Shown: positions 1 to 9,477, counted from the first letter of the stretch. The stretch is 64,000 nt of DNA from Methylobacterium sp. J-068 (GCF_022829445.1 NZ_JAKSXY010000092.1:62001-126000); one strand, 5' to 3'. Program-made: numbers and translations. Notes: generated by a model from the sequence alone, not told the origin.

Positions 1-1
1 G

Positions 2-2146
2 CAGGTCCGGCCGATGGTCGAACTCGCGCTGGCTGGCACCGCGAGTCGCTATGACGACCTGCCACTCATCACGGCTCGGAACGGCGTCGGGGAGCAGACC
101 TGGTGGTCGTTCTCGTATTCGCCGGTGTTCGACGAGGATGAGGATATCGGCGGTTTCCTCTGCGTCGTGACGGAGACGACGCAGCGGGTCCTGTCCGAAC
201 GTGCCCTGCGGGCGCGCGAGAGGGAACTCCTGCTCATCACCGACACGCTTCCGGTGCTGATCGCCTTCATCGATCAAGACCTCGTCTACCGGTTCGCCAA
301 TCGTGCCTACGAGGATTGGTTCTTCAGGTCGCCCGAAGAGGTGATCGGACTGAGTGTCCACGACCTTCTGGACGAGGCCTGCATCGCCGCACGGCGCGCC
401 GCCTTCGAAGCCGCGCTGGCTGGTGAGCCGGTCAGGCTCGAACTGGATTGGCCGCATCGTGACGGGCGCCCGCGGATCGCCGACATCCGCTACCTGCCGC
501 GCCGGGCGGATGACGGGACCGTCGATGGTTTCTACGTCTTCGTCCTCGACGTGACCGACCGCAAGCAGGCCGAACATCACCTGCGCGAGATGAACGAAAC
601 CCTGGAGCGTCGGGTCGCGGAGAGGACGAAGGACCGCAACGCCCTCTGGCAGCTCTCGTCGGACATCATGCTCCGGTGTGGGTTCGATGGCGTCATCATC
701 GCGGTCAATCCGGCGTGGACCGAGGTCCTGGGCTGGGGCGAGGGGGATTTGGTCGGGAGCAACATCTTCGAGTTCATCCACCCCGACGACCTCAAGCATA
801 CGGCGGAGGGTGCATCCGCATCCTCCGATGGACATGCCTTCACCCGTTTCGACAACCGCTACCGACACAAGAACGGGGAATACCGATGGATCTCGTGGTC
901 GACCCGACCGGACGAGGACGCCATCAACGCCGTCGGGCGTGACTTCACCGACGAACGCGCCAAGGCCGATGCGCTACAGGCCGCCGAGGACGCCTTGCGC
1001 CAAGCCCAGAAGATGGAGGCCATCGGTCAGTTGACCGGAGGCGTCGCGCACGATTTCAACAACCTCCTCACCGTTATCAAGTCGTCGACCAACCTGCTCA
1101 AGCGGCCGGACCTGCAGGAGGAGCGGCGTCTCCGCTACGTCGGCGCTATCTCGGACACGGTAGACCGAGCCGCGAAGCTGACGGGCCAGTTGCTGGCCTT
1201 CGCCCGCCGGCAGGCGCTCAGACCGGAGGTGTTCGAGATCGGGCACAGCCTGTCGTCCATCGGCGACATGGTCGGCACGCTGACGGGATCGCGCATCGAT
1301 GTCGACGTGCGCGTCCCGGCCCATGCCTGCTTCGTCGATGCCGACCCGAGCCAGTTCGATACCGCCATCGTCAACGTGGTCGTCAATGCCCGGGACGCGA
1401 TGGCCGGCGAGGGACGGCTCGTGATCGCGATGACCGAGGTTTCCGGCATCCCGGCGGTCGGCGTGCATCCCGCCGCGCCAGGTACGTTCGTCGCCGTGTC
1501 GATCACCGACACCGGCGCTGGCATCGCCCAGGCGGATATGGACCGGATCTTCGAGCCCTTCTTCACCACGAAGGGTGTCGGACACGGGACCGGGCTCGGC
1601 CTTTCGCAGGTCATCGGCTTCGCCAAGCAGTCCGGTGGGGACGTCCATGTCGAGAGCGAGGCCGGCCACGGGACCACCTTCACGCTCTACATCCCGCGCG
1701 TGCCCGATCCCGTCGCCTCGGACATCCCGGACGACGAGCCCGAACCCCTGGTCGACGGCCACGGCACCCGCGTGCTCGTGGTCGAGGACAACGTCGACGT
1801 GGGTAGGTTCGCGACCCAGGCGCTGGCCGAACTCGGCTACGTGACCGTCTGGGCTGCGAACGCCGACGAGGCACTGGCCGAGTTGGCCAGGGACGCGGCC
1901 CGGTTCGACGTGGTCTTCTCCGACGTCGTGATGCCGGGCATGGACGGGATCGACCTCGGGCATGAGATTAAGCGGCTTTACCACGACCTGCCGGTGGTGC
2001 TGACGAGCGGCTATAGCCACGTGCTGGCGAGGAACGGCACCTACGGATTCGAGCTGCTGCACAAGCCCTACTCGGTGGAGCAGCTATCACGCATCCTGCG
2101 CAAGGTCGCGATGTGGCGTCGGCGTAAGAGCGCCTTGGGCCTCTAG
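2..2146 (+). CDS. PAS hybrid histidine kinase with C-terminal receiver (5' end outside window)
   Basis: Cytoplasmic hybrid sensor kinase. The frame is open to the window edge, so the true start is probably upstream; residue numbers here count from the ATG at 14. A partial PAS, a PAS at about 70-185 and a PAS at about 215-310 precede a short helical linker. The phosphoacceptor His346 lies in the [11 protein letters not shown] box and is followed by an HATPase domain (DTGAGI, then GTGLGLSQV). A receiver follows with Asp637 in [11 protein letters not shown] and a KPYS lysine. No membrane segment is seen. It belongs to the same paralogous family as the kinases at 3939 and 35563, sharing long runs such as LLTVIKSS and [10 protein letters not shown]. 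The ligand is not readable from the sequence. Confidence 0.93.
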   Translation, partial: QVRPMVELALAGTASRYDDLPLITARNGVGEQTWWSFSYSPVFDEDEDIGGFLCVVTETTQRVLSERALRARERELLLITDTLPVLIAFIDQDLVYRFANRAYEDWFFRSPEEVIGLSVHDLLDEACIAARRAAFEAALAGEPVRLELDWPHRDGRPRIADIRYLPRRADDGTVDGFYVFVLDVTDRKQAEHHLREMNETLERRVAERTKDRNALWQLSSDIMLRCGFDGVIIAVNPAWTEVLGWGEGDLVGSNIFEFIHPDDLKHTAEGASASSDGHAFTRFDNRYRHKNGEYRWISWSTRPDEDAINAVGRDFTDERAKADALQAAEDALRQAQKMEAIGQLTGGVAHDFNNLLTVIKSSTNLLKRPDLQEERRLRYVGAISDTVDRAAKLTGQLLAFARRQALRPEVFEIGHSLSSIGDMVGTLTGSRIDVDVRVPAHACFVDADPSQFDTAIVNVVVNARDAMAGEGRLVIAMTEVSGIPAVGVHPAAPGTFVAVSITDTGAGIAQADMDRIFEPFFTTKGVGHGTGLGLSQVIGFAKQSGGDVHVESEAGHGTTFTLYIPRVPDPVASDIPDDEPEPLVDGHGTRVLVVEDNVDVGRFATQALAELGYVTVWAANADEALAELARDAARFDVVFSDVVMPGMDGIDLGHEIKRLYHDLPVVLTSGYSHVLARNGTYGFELLHKPYSVEQLSRILRKVAMWRRRKSALGL

Positions 2147-2283
2147 TGGTCGGAATCTAACAGTTGATACCGTCCACTCTCGACCCGTTGCGGCCCTTGG
2201 GAACGTCTGTCCTCGGGCATTTGGCGAAGCAGTCGGTGCAGAGATCGAGCAGACGATACGGCTGCGGGACGGCCCTTCGAAAA

Positions 2284-2883
2284 TCACGAATTTCTGTCGG
2301 CGATCCGTGATGAGAGAAAAGCCGGGAACGACCCCGCCAGCTTCTCGCGCAAACTCACCACTTCGGCCTTGGCGGCAGTCATCTCGCGCCGCAGTTCCAG
2401 CAGCGCCATGACCTGTAGAGCCAGCAGGCGTAGGCCCTCTGCTTGTTCCTGCGTTAGCCCGTCCGGACGTGGAACGGTGTCGAGAATGCACAGCGTGCCA
2501 AGGGCGTAGCCATCCGAAGTGCGTAACGGAGCCCCGGCATAGAAGCGCAACCCCTCTTGGCCAGTCACAAGGGTGTTGCGGCTGGTGCGTGGGTCCGCCG
2601 TCATGTCGGGAATGATCAGCAGGCTGGATTGGCGCAACGCATGTGCGCAGACCGACTGGCTCAACGGTGTGTGCGTAGGCCCGAATCCTGAGCGTGCCTT
2701 GAACCACTGGCAGTCGTCGGCCACGAAGCTGATCAGCGCCGTAGGAGCAGCGCACAGCGTGCGCGCCAGCAGTACGATCCCATCGAACTCCGCCCCAGGG
2801 CCTGTACCGAGAATGCCGTAGGCATCGAGCGCAGCCAGGCGGTCGGCGTCGGCCGCAGCTTGCGGCGGCATGAACTGACCCAT
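2284..2883 (-). CDS. GAF-domain protein, stand-alone
   Basis: A 199-residue protein consisting almost entirely of one GAF domain. It starts LAALDAYGILGTGPGAEFD and continues with CQWFKARSGFG, IIPDMTADPRT, RFYAGAPLRT and LGTLCILD, followed by a short C-terminal helix. The same GAF type begins the kinases at 3939 and 38127, but here no kinase domain follows. The ATG at 2883 shares one base with the stop codon of the restored receiver frame upstream (TAATG), indicating translational coupling. It probably acts as a soluble sensor or regulator working with that receiver; the ligand is unknown. Confidence 0.75.
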   Translation of the reverse strand: MGQFMPPQAAADADRLAALDAYGILGTGPGAEFDGIVLLARTLCAAPTALISFVADDCQWFKARSGFGPTHTPLSQSVCAHALRQSSLLIIPDMTADPRTSRNTLVTGQEGLRFYAGAPLRTSDGYALGTLCILDTVPRPDGLTQEQAEGLRLLALQVMALLELRREMTAAKAEVVSLREKLAGSFPAFLSSRIADRNS

Positions 2884-3289
2884 TACGAAGCCGCAACCTG
2901 ATCCGATGAGGGGGCCGCCTGTACCGCCACCTTCTGCAACACACGGACAAGCTGTTCGGCCGAGTAAGGCTATGCAGCAGGGTGAAGCCGTGGTCGGTCT
3001 CACGAGCCAGTACATGGCTGTAGCCCGACGCCAGAACCACCGGCAGGGCAGGCATCTGCTGGCGGAGGATCTTGGCCAGGGCAACGCCGCCCATCCCCGG
3101 CATCACCGCGTCTGAAAACACCACGTTGAACCCGCTCCCGTCCGTCCCGAGCTTGGCAAGAGCCTCTTCGGCGTTGGCGACCCATTCGGGCGCGTAGCCG
3201 AGATCTTCGAGGATCTGCGTGCAGAACTGGCCGACCTCGATGTTGTCCTCGACCACCAGCACGCGCTGACCGCCACCTGAAAGGCTCAT
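2883..3289 (-). pseudogene. Single-domain response regulator with a one-base frameshift
   Basis: Receiver domain with VLVVEDN at the N-terminus, the phosphoacceptor Asp60 in FSDAVMPGMGG and VLASGYSHVLARETDHGFTLLH. At about 2970 one base is missing: the family signature KPYS is lost, and adding one A (CAT-AAG-CCT-TAC) restores KPYSAEQLVRVLQKV to a TAA that overlaps the GAF gene start. The restored protein would be 135 residues. It resembles the C-terminal receivers of the neighbouring hybrid kinases. Either the gene decayed recently or the base is a sequencing error; the intact TAATG junction favours a recent event. Confidence 0.7.
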
Positions 3290-3315
3290 ATCGTTACAGA
3301 GAAAGAGCGAGGCAA

Positions 3316-3435
3316 TTGCAGGATAACAGCGAAGTGGCGTCGGACAGGTTTTTTGATCCCGCTGCGAACCCGGCGATCAAGATCATCAACATCATCGCCC
3401 TGCTGCTGCTGGCGGTACTGGCCCATTTCTGTTGA
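3316..3435 (+). CDS. Small membrane protein (about 39 aa), unrecognised
   Basis: A short open frame with strongly G/C-ending codons, divergent from the receiver gene. It reads as a charged N-terminus, then FFDPAANPAIK followed by IINIIALLLLAVLAHFC, a single hydrophobic segment that ends the protein. A TTG at 3316 or a GTG at 3334 could start it; no ATG is available and the ribosome site is weak (AGGA near 3320). Codon bias and the amphipathic-to-hydrophobic layout support coding, but no family is recognised. Confidence 0.4.
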   Translation: MQDNSEVASDRFFDPAANPAIKIINIIALLLLAVLAHFC

Positions 3436-3938
3436 TAGCCGATCCAATGTTCCGCTTTAGACCCCCAAAGTTCCGCGCAATCCCAACCTAGAGTAAAGCG
3501 AACTTTGTGAGTGATCGACCCCGGTGCTCCCACCGGGGGCAGCCTCAGGCGTCCATTCCTGGGTTGCACCTTCGAGGTCATGCGAACCGCATTGGCCAAG
3601 CGGCTATGTGTCCATGCCACCGCAACGTTTCCTGGATGGCATTCGTCAGTTCGACGCAGGTTCGGGAGGCGATGGCGGCGGCATCCAGGCCGCCTCGATT
3701 GCCGAATGGTTCCTCGGTCATTCGTGACGGGACGGTCGGTCAGACACATCATTCGCTATAGGGCCATGATGCAGTGGTGCTATAGGGAGATACCCGATCC
3801 GGGCGTGAGACGATCCAGCCATGCCCGCCAAGCAGTTACGTCCCGTCCCGTCGACCCGCCCCACCTTTGAGTGTGTGGACCGTCGAGGCGACGGAGGCGA
3901 CATGATACCCACCGCCACACGCCTGCCCGGAAAGCAGG
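3436..3938. other. Intergenic stretch without a convincing gene
   Basis: About 500 bases between the small membrane ORF and the GAF-PAS kinase. Open frames on both strands are short, lack good starts and have no recognisable domain. The only structure I see is the hairpin at 3519-3538. The upstream part (3440-3505) is less GC-rich than the surroundings and may hold promoters. Confidence 0.5.
3519..3538. terminator. Perfect GC-rich hairpin (8-bp stem, 4-base loop)
   Basis: CCCCGGTG - CTCC - CACCGGGG forms a perfect stem. There is no T-run on either side, so it is only terminator-like. It sits downstream of the small plus-strand ORF at 3316-3435. Confidence 0.35.
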
Positions 3939-6095
3939 ATGAGACTTGTCGAGACGACGTCGGCGAGATCCCGGCATCGACGGCCAACAAACATGTGTAA
4001 GCCGGCGCCTGAGGCTCGGCCATTCGTGGCGGACGATGGCGTGAGGCTCGCAGCGCTCGCCGCGTACGGCATCCTCGACACGCCGGCCGAACAGGGGTTA
4101 GAGGACCTGACGCTATTGGCCTCGGGGATCTGCGACGCACCGGTGGCCCTGGTCAGCCTCGTCGCCGGCGACCGGCAGTGGTTCAAGGCCCGCGTCGGCT
4201 TCCCGCGCTGCGAGACCGACCTCGCTAGCTCCGTCTGCAAGTTCGTCCTCGCCGAGCCTGACATCCTCGTCATCCCGGACCTGACGCTCGATCCCCGTAC
4301 CGAGGCCAACCCGTTGGTGACCGGCGAGCCATTCATCCGGTTCTACGCCGGTGCGCCGCTTCGTACCCCCGAGGGCGTGACCATCGGCAGCCTGTGCGTG
4401 ATCGACTTGAAGTCCCGCCCGGCCGGGCTGACCGAGGGGCAACGGGAAAGTTTGACTGCCCTGGCCCGTCAGGTGACGACCCTGCTCGACCTCCGGCGCA
4501 AGGGCGAGACCCAGTCGCGGACGGAAGCAGCCCTGACCGGGCTGAACGCATCGCTCGGGCAACAGGTCGCCCGGAGCAGCGCCGATCTCGACCGGGTCTG
4601 GCGCAACGCCCAGGACCTGCAACTCGTCATCGACGCGTCGGGGGTGTTCCGGACCGTCAGCCCGTCCGCGACGCGTCTGCTGGGGTGGACGCCCGAGGAG
4701 ATGGTCGGTCGCGACCTTTTCGCGTTCACCCACGCGGACGGCCACCAGGCATCGCGGGAGGCGCTCGCGCAGGCCCTGCGGGAACCCCTGCCTTCGCACC
4801 GGAACCGGTACCGGCACAGGGACGGGACGTTCCGCTGGATCGCCTGGGTCACGACGCCCGAGGACGACCTGATCTACTGCTACGGACGCGATGTCACGGT
4901 CGAGACCGAGCAGGCGCAAAGCCTGCTGCGGACCGAGGAGGCGCTGCGCCAGTCGCAGAAGCTGGAGGCCATCGGCCAGCTCACGGGGAGCGTCGCGCAC
5001 GATTTCAACAACCTGCTCACGGTCATCAAGTCGTCCTCCGACCTGCTCAAGCGGCCCGATCTTCCGCTGGAACGACGTACCCGCTACGTCGCGGCCATCT
5101 CCGACACGGTGGACCGCGCCGCCCGGCTGACCAGCCAGTTGCTCGCCTTCGCCCGCCGCCAGACCCTTCAGCCCGAGGTGTTCGCCGCCTGCGACGGTGT
5201 CCGCGCGATCACCGAGATGATGGGGACGCTGACCGGGACCCGGATCAAGCTGGGGATCGACCTTCCCGAGCACCGTCTGTTCATCAACGCCGACCCGAGC
5301 CAGTTCGACACCGCCCTGGTCAACATGGCGGTCAACGCCCGCGACGCGATGGACGGGGACGGCCGGATCGACATCGGCGTACGGGCGGCGGACGCGATGC
5401 CCGCCATGCGCACCCACGAAGCCATCGAGGGTCCCTACGTCGCCATCTCGCTCAGGGACACCGGCAGCGGCATCGCGCCGGACAGGCTCGACCAGATCTT
5501 CGAGCCGTTCTTCACCACCAAGGAGGTCGGCAAAGGCACCGGCCTCGGCCTTTCCCAGGTGTTCGGGTTCGCCAAGCAGTCGGGTGGCGACGTGATGGTG
5601 TCGAGCGTCGTCGGCGAGGGCACGACGTTCACGCTCTACCTGCCGCGCGTCGCCGAGGCGGGGCGCAAGGCGGCCATCCCCGTCGGGCCGGACCTGCTGA
5701 CGGTGGGCCACGACACCTGCGTGCTGGTCGTCGAGGACAACGCGGACGTGGGCAGCTTCTCGGTGCAGGCCCTGATCGAGCTGGGGTACCTGCCGATCCT
5801 CGCCGCCAACGGCGACGAGGCGCTGGCCGAGCTGGCCAGGGACGCCGACCGCTTCGACGTGGTGTTCACGGACGTGGTGATGCCCGGCATGAGCGGGATC
5901 GACCTCGCCGAGGAGATCCGGCGTCGGTATCCCGGCCTGCAGGTGGTTCTGACCTCCGGATACAGCCACGTCCTGGCACGCGAGGGCACGCACGGATTCG
6001 ATCTGCTGCAGAAGCCTTACTCGGTGGCGCAGCTCTCCCGGACACTGCACAACGCCAAGAGGGGCCGACGTGGGGAAAGGGTTCTCGACGCCTGA
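3939..6095 (+). CDS. GAF-PAS hybrid histidine kinase with receiver
   Basis: Cytoplasmic hybrid kinase of 718 residues. A GAF domain at about 30-190 (DRQWFKARVGFPRCETDL, FYAGAPLRT, IGSLCVID) is followed by a PAS at about 225-325 with TPEEM and FRWIAWVT. The HisKA has His354 in [11 protein letters not shown], the HATPase carries DTGSGI and GTGLGLSQV, and the receiver has Asp645 in FTDVVMPGMSG. The ATG at 3939 has a purine-rich stretch just upstream; ATG 3993 is an alternative that would still keep the whole GAF. It is a close paralogue of the kinases at the window start and at 35563. No cognate output gene is adjacent. Confidence 0.9.
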   Translation: MRLVETTSARSRHRRPTNMCKPAPEARPFVADDGVRLAALAAYGILDTPAEQGLEDLTLLASGICDAPVALVSLVAGDRQWFKARVGFPRCETDLASSVCKFVLAEPDILVIPDLTLDPRTEANPLVTGEPFIRFYAGAPLRTPEGVTIGSLCVIDLKSRPAGLTEGQRESLTALARQVTTLLDLRRKGETQSRTEAALTGLNASLGQQVARSSADLDRVWRNAQDLQLVIDASGVFRTVSPSATRLLGWTPEEMVGRDLFAFTHADGHQASREALAQALREPLPSHRNRYRHRDGTFRWIAWVTTPEDDLIYCYGRDVTVETEQAQSLLRTEEALRQSQKLEAIGQLTGSVAHDFNNLLTVIKSSSDLLKRPDLPLERRTRYVAAISDTVDRAARLTSQLLAFARRQTLQPEVFAACDGVRAITEMMGTLTGTRIKLGIDLPEHRLFINADPSQFDTALVNMAVNARDAMDGDGRIDIGVRAADAMPAMRTHEAIEGPYVAISLRDTGSGIAPDRLDQIFEPFFTTKEVGKGTGLGLSQVFGFAKQSGGDVMVSSVVGEGTTFTLYLPRVAEAGRKAAIPVGPDLLTVGHDTCVLVVEDNADVGSFSVQALIELGYLPILAANGDEALAELARDADRFDVVFTDVVMPGMSGIDLAEEIRRRYPGLQVVLTSGYSHVLAREGTHGFDLLQKPYSVAQLSRTLHNAKRGRRGERVLDA

Positions 6096-6114
6096 CGCCC
6101 GACGCCTGACGCCT
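6087..6114 (+). repeat. Four tandem 7-bp units (GACGCCT/C)
   Basis: GACGCCT, GACGCCC, GACGCCT, GACGCCT run head to tail across the stop codon of the preceding kinase gene. Slippage here would move the stop codon but leave the receiver domain intact. Confidence 0.7.
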
Positions 6115-6181
6115 CATCCCGAAGCCGGGTTCGCCGGAGGCTGAAAGCCTGGCCCGACGCGCGGTCCGCCGTCACCCAAAG

Positions 6182-6244
6182 GATGGCCCCAATGGGTCCG
6201 CCCGCCGCGCGTCCGTCGTCATCGCGGTCTTCGCCTCTTAGGCC
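6182..6244 (-). pseudogene. Fragment of a DUF1236-like secreted-protein gene
   Basis: The minus strand encodes GLRGEDRDDDGRAAGGPIGAI. This matches GLVRGAQEGAEDGRAAGGPI in the intact gene at 43951-44364, with DGRAAGGPIGAI identical. Similarity stops abruptly on both sides, and no signal peptide or C-terminal domain remains. The rest of 6115-6418 shows no gene. Confidence 0.4.
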
Positions 6245-6418
6245 GCCCTCGACTCCCGTATCCGCGGCCGGACACCGGCCTGCGCAATTTCGAGGAAAAG
6301 GTTCCCTGCGCGGGTCATCGAACGCAATTGAAGGATAGGGTGACCAACGTGGGCTGACCATCGCCTGCGGGACGGGTCGCCATTCGATGACCGGACTGGT
6401 CCCCAGCCACGATGGACG

Positions 6419-8839
6419 TCAGGTCTCGATGATCGAGCGGATCTTGGTTGCGAGACCCTCGACCGGGAAGGGCTTGGTGATCATCTGCATGCCGGGGTCG
6501 AGATGGCCCGCCCCGAAGGCGGCGTTCTCGGCGTACCCGGTCATGAAAAGGACCTTGAGGTCAGGTCGTGTAGCCCGGGCCTGGTCGGCGAGTTGGCGCC
6601 CGTTAAGGCCCGGCAGGCCGACGTCCGTGACGAGGAGGTCGATCCGCACGTCCGATTGCAGCATGCGCAGGCCGGCAAGCCCATCCGGCGCCTCCCGCGT
6701 CGCGTAACCGAGTTCCCTCAGCACCTCCACGACGAGGGTCCGGACCGTGTCGTCGTCCTCGACCACGAGGACGGTCTCGCCCTCCTCGGCGCGCGGCGTC
6801 TCGCCCCGCGATGCGCCGTTCTCCTCGAACTCGCCGTAGTAGCGCGGGAGGTAAAGCTTGATCGAGGTGCCCTCGCCGGCCTCCGAATAGATCTTGACGT
6901 TGCCCTCGGACTGCTTGGCGAAGCCGTAGATCATGGACAGGCCGAGCCCCGTGCCCTGCCCGATGGGTTTCGTCGTGAAGAACGGATCGAACGCCTTGGC
7001 GACCACGTCCGGCGGCATGCCGGTCCCTGTGTCCGTGACGCAGACGCAGACATACTGCCCGGCTCGCACGCCGATCTCCCGGGCGACGTAGGCGTCGTCG
7101 AGGAAGCTGTTCGCCGTCTCGATGGTCAGCCTGCCACCGTCCGGCATCGCGTCCCGCGCGTTGATGGCGAGGTTGAGGATCGCGTTCTCCAGCTGGTTGG
7201 GATCGCACAGGGTCAGCCACAGGCCGCCGGCGACGACCACCTCCAGGCGGACGCGCTCGCCCAAAGTGCGGCGAAGGAGGTCGTCCATCGAACCGACCAG
7301 CCGGTTCACGTCGACCGGCTTCGCCTCCAGGGGCTGCCGCCGCGAGAAGGCGAGGAGGCGGTGGGTCAGCGCCGCCGCCCGCTGGGCCGAGGCCATGGCC
7401 AGGCCCGAATAGCGGCTCAGGTTCTCGGTCCGGCCCTCGTTGATGCGCGTCTGCATCAGGTCCAGCGATCCGACGATGCCGGTCAGCAGGTTGTTGAAGT
7501 CGTGCGCGATGCCCCCGGTCAATTGCCCGACCGCCTCCATCTTCTGCGACTGGCGCAACTGCTCCTCGGCCTGCTCCCGCTCGGCGATGGCTTCCTGGAC
7601 ACGGGCCTCCAGCGTGTCGTTCATCCCGCGGAGGGCCACCTCGGACGCCTTGGTCGCCGTCACGTCGTAGATCACGCCGACATGGCGCAGCTCGGCGGCT
7701 TCGTCGTCCCTGACCGCCTCGCCGCGCCGAGCGAGCCAACGCGTCTCCCCCGTGTCCCCGACGGGGACGCGCATCTCGGCATAGGGCAACTCGCCGGCCT
7801 GCCGGAAGGCCGAATCGAGCAGCGGACCGCCCTCGACCAGCAGGGCGTTGACCGAGCTGACGGCCAGCGTCGCGGCCGGGACGACGCCGAGCAGGGCGCA
7901 GAACTGGGGGGAGACCTCGACGGTCGCGAAACCCGGGACGTATTCGAACGTGCCGATCCGGCCGGCGGTCTGGGCGATGCGCAGCCGCTCCTCGACCCGC
8001 TTCTGCTCGGTGACGTCCACCAGCGCGCCGGTGAAGCGCATCGGGTTGCCGCCGCCGTCGTAGGCGCAGCGTCCCTGGGCATGGACCCAATGGACGGCAC
8101 CGTCCGGAGCCTGCAGGCGGTACTCCCTGTCGAACACCTCCGCGCCGTTGAGGATGCCGGTCACAGCCAGGCGTACCCGCGTCCGGTCCTGGGGATGGAT
8201 GCGGGTGAAGAAGGCCTTCGTCTCGACGCCGTCCGGGCCGGCCCGGTTTCCGATCCCGTTCAGCAGGGCGAAACGGTCGTCGACGTGGAGGCGCCCGCCC
8301 GGGATGTCCCAGTCCCAGGTGCCTGCGACGCCTGCGGACGTGAGGGTGATCCTCAGTTGGCGCTGGGCGTCGGCGAGGCGACGTTCGATGGCGGGCAAAC
8401 GCTCCTGGGCGGCCTCTCCCCGACGGGTGGACGTGACGTCGAATTGGGAGGCGAAGTAGTTCACCAGCTCGCCCGCACCGTCGAAGACAGGGCTGAGGTA
8501 GAGCTCGTTCCAGAACGGTGCGCCGTCCTTGCGGTAGTTGAGCAGCTGGACCTTGAGTTCCTTCCGTTCGGCCAATGCGTCCCGGACGAGGGCGACGGCG
8601 GCAGGGTCCGTGTCCGGTCCCTGCAGGAAACGGCAGTTGCGTCCCAGTATCTCGCCGGCCGCATAGCCCGTCAGTTCCAGGAATGCGCGGTTCGCGAACA
8701 CGATGGGATTGTCGGGAAGGCGCGGGTCGGTCACCACCATCGGCTGGCGATTGACCTCAAGGGCCGCGATGAAGGGGGCGGCGCGGCCACGCATCTCGGC
8801 CGTCGCCCGGGCCAGGTGTTCGGGAGAAATGGCCGTCAC
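6419..8839 (-). CDS. LOV-PAS-PAS hybrid histidine kinase with receiver (last gene of che operon)
   Basis: An 806-residue soluble hybrid kinase. The N-terminal LOV domain (about 28-135) has the canonical flavin-adduct motif [14 protein letters not shown] with Cys69, plus FANRAFLELTGY and NYRKDG. This is the known signature of blue-light receptors that bind FMN. Two further PAS domains (about 165-285 and 295-400) lead to HisKA with His446 in [11 protein letters not shown], an HATPase (DTGTGMPP, GTGLGLSMI) and a receiver with Asp739 in VTDVGLPG. The GTG start overlaps the TGA of the CheC-type gene by four bases (GTGA), so it is translationally coupled to the chemosensory operon. This context suggests light input to, or shared phosphoflow with, the Che proteins, which is inference. 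Confidence 0.92.
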   Translation of the reverse strand: MTAISPEHLARATAEMRGRAAPFIAALEVNRQPMVVTDPRLPDNPIVFANRAFLELTGYAAGEILGRNCRFLQGPDTDPAAVALVRDALAERKELKVQLLNYRKDGAPFWNELYLSPVFDGAGELVNYFASQFDVTSTRRGEAAQERLPAIERRLADAQRQLRITLTSAGVAGTWDWDIPGGRLHVDDRFALLNGIGNRAGPDGVETKAFFTRIHPQDRTRVRLAVTGILNGAEVFDREYRLQAPDGAVHWVHAQGRCAYDGGGNPMRFTGALVDVTEQKRVEERLRIAQTAGRIGTFEYVPGFATVEVSPQFCALLGVVPAATLAVSSVNALLVEGGPLLDSAFRQAGELPYAEMRVPVGDTGETRWLARRGEAVRDDEAAELRHVGVIYDVTATKASEVALRGMNDTLEARVQEAIAEREQAEEQLRQSQKMEAVGQLTGGIAHDFNNLLTGIVGSLDLMQTRINEGRTENLSRYSGLAMASAQRAAALTHRLLAFSRRQPLEAKPVDVNRLVGSMDDLLRRTLGERVRLEVVVAGGLWLTLCDPNQLENAILNLAINARDAMPDGGRLTIETANSFLDDAYVAREIGVRAGQYVCVCVTDTGTGMPPDVVAKAFDPFFTTKPIGQGTGLGLSMIYGFAKQSEGNVKIYSEAGEGTSIKLYLPRYYGEFEENGASRGETPRAEEGETVLVVEDDDTVRTLVVEVLRELGYATREAPDGLAGLRMLQSDVRIDLLVTDVGLPGLNGRQLADQARATRPDLKVLFMTGYAENAAFGAGHLDPGMQMITKPFPVEGLATKIRSIIET

Positions 8840-9477
8840 GCTTCCGTCTCGCCGATGGCGCGCTCGACGAAGTCGTCGATCAACACCTTCAGGCTTTCAA
8901 GGGACGGCAGGTCCATCAGCATGGCGATGTAGCCGCGGATGTCCCGCTCGCGCACGGAGAAGTTGATGTAGAGGAACAGGACGAGCGCGTCGCCGCCCAC
9001 GTCGCCCGTCGGCCGGAAGATGCGCTGTCCGTCTCCCCGCATGACCTCCGGCAGCGACATGGTCAGCGTCCGCTGCAGCAGGTTCGCCATCGTGGCGAGG
9101 CAGCCGTTTAGGATGACGTTGCCCGTCTCCGTCAGGGCCTCCTCCTCCATCTCGGAGACCTCCTCCGGGGAGAGCTCCTCCCCGGCGACCGCCCGGACGA
9201 GCTCGCGACCGTTCTCCTGGGGAAAGATCAGCAGGGCGCGGCCGGCGAAGGCGCCGGTGAAGTCCTGGTGCACCACGACGAGCTCGGACGCCTCGCGCTC
9301 CCCGATCATGCGCGCGGCCTGCCTCTGAGAGACGATCTCGACCGACGGCACCGATAGGAGCACCTGGACGCCGATCATCCCGCGCAGACTCGCGGCCGCC
9401 TTGCTGACGCCGATGTTCACCAGTTCGGTGAAGGCGTCGCGCTGCAGTTCCGTAAGGTCGACCGTGGCCGCCGTCAC
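8836..9477 (-). CDS. cheC: CheC/CheX-type chemotaxis phosphatase
   Basis: A 213-residue protein of the CheC/CheX/FliY family, which dephosphorylates phospho-CheY. Both family active-site helices are visible: ELVNIGVSKAAASL near residue 17 and ETGNVILNGCLATMANLL in the middle, each with the Glu-x2-Asn spacing. LVVVHQDFTGAFAGRALLIF is the conserved beta region. It begins with GTG overlapping the TGA of the upstream receiver gene (GTGA). The substrate is probably one of the two CheY-like proteins in this operon. Confidence 0.85.
   Translation of the reverse strand: MTAATVDLTELQRDAFTELVNIGVSKAAASLRGMIGVQVLLSVPSVEIVSQRQAARMIGEREASELVVVHQDFTGAFAGRALLIFPQENGRELVRAVAGEELSPEEVSEMEEEALTETGNVILNGCLATMANLLQRTLTMSLPEVMRGDGQRIFRPTGDVGGDALVLFLYINFSVRERDIRGYIAMLMDLPSLESLKVLIDDFVERAIGETEA

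Noticed and set aside
3294..3752. A 152-codon minus-strand frame
   Set aside because: Overlaps the better-biased small membrane ORF and the hairpin; no domain or codon bias.
4113..6050. A 645-codon open frame on the minus strand
   Set aside because: It is the antisense of the GAF-PAS kinase, has no domain, and its length follows from GC-rich codon bias on the other strand.
6503..8932. An 809-codon open frame on the plus strand
   Set aside because: Antisense shadow of the LOV kinase; Arg/Gly/His-rich with no recognisable motif.
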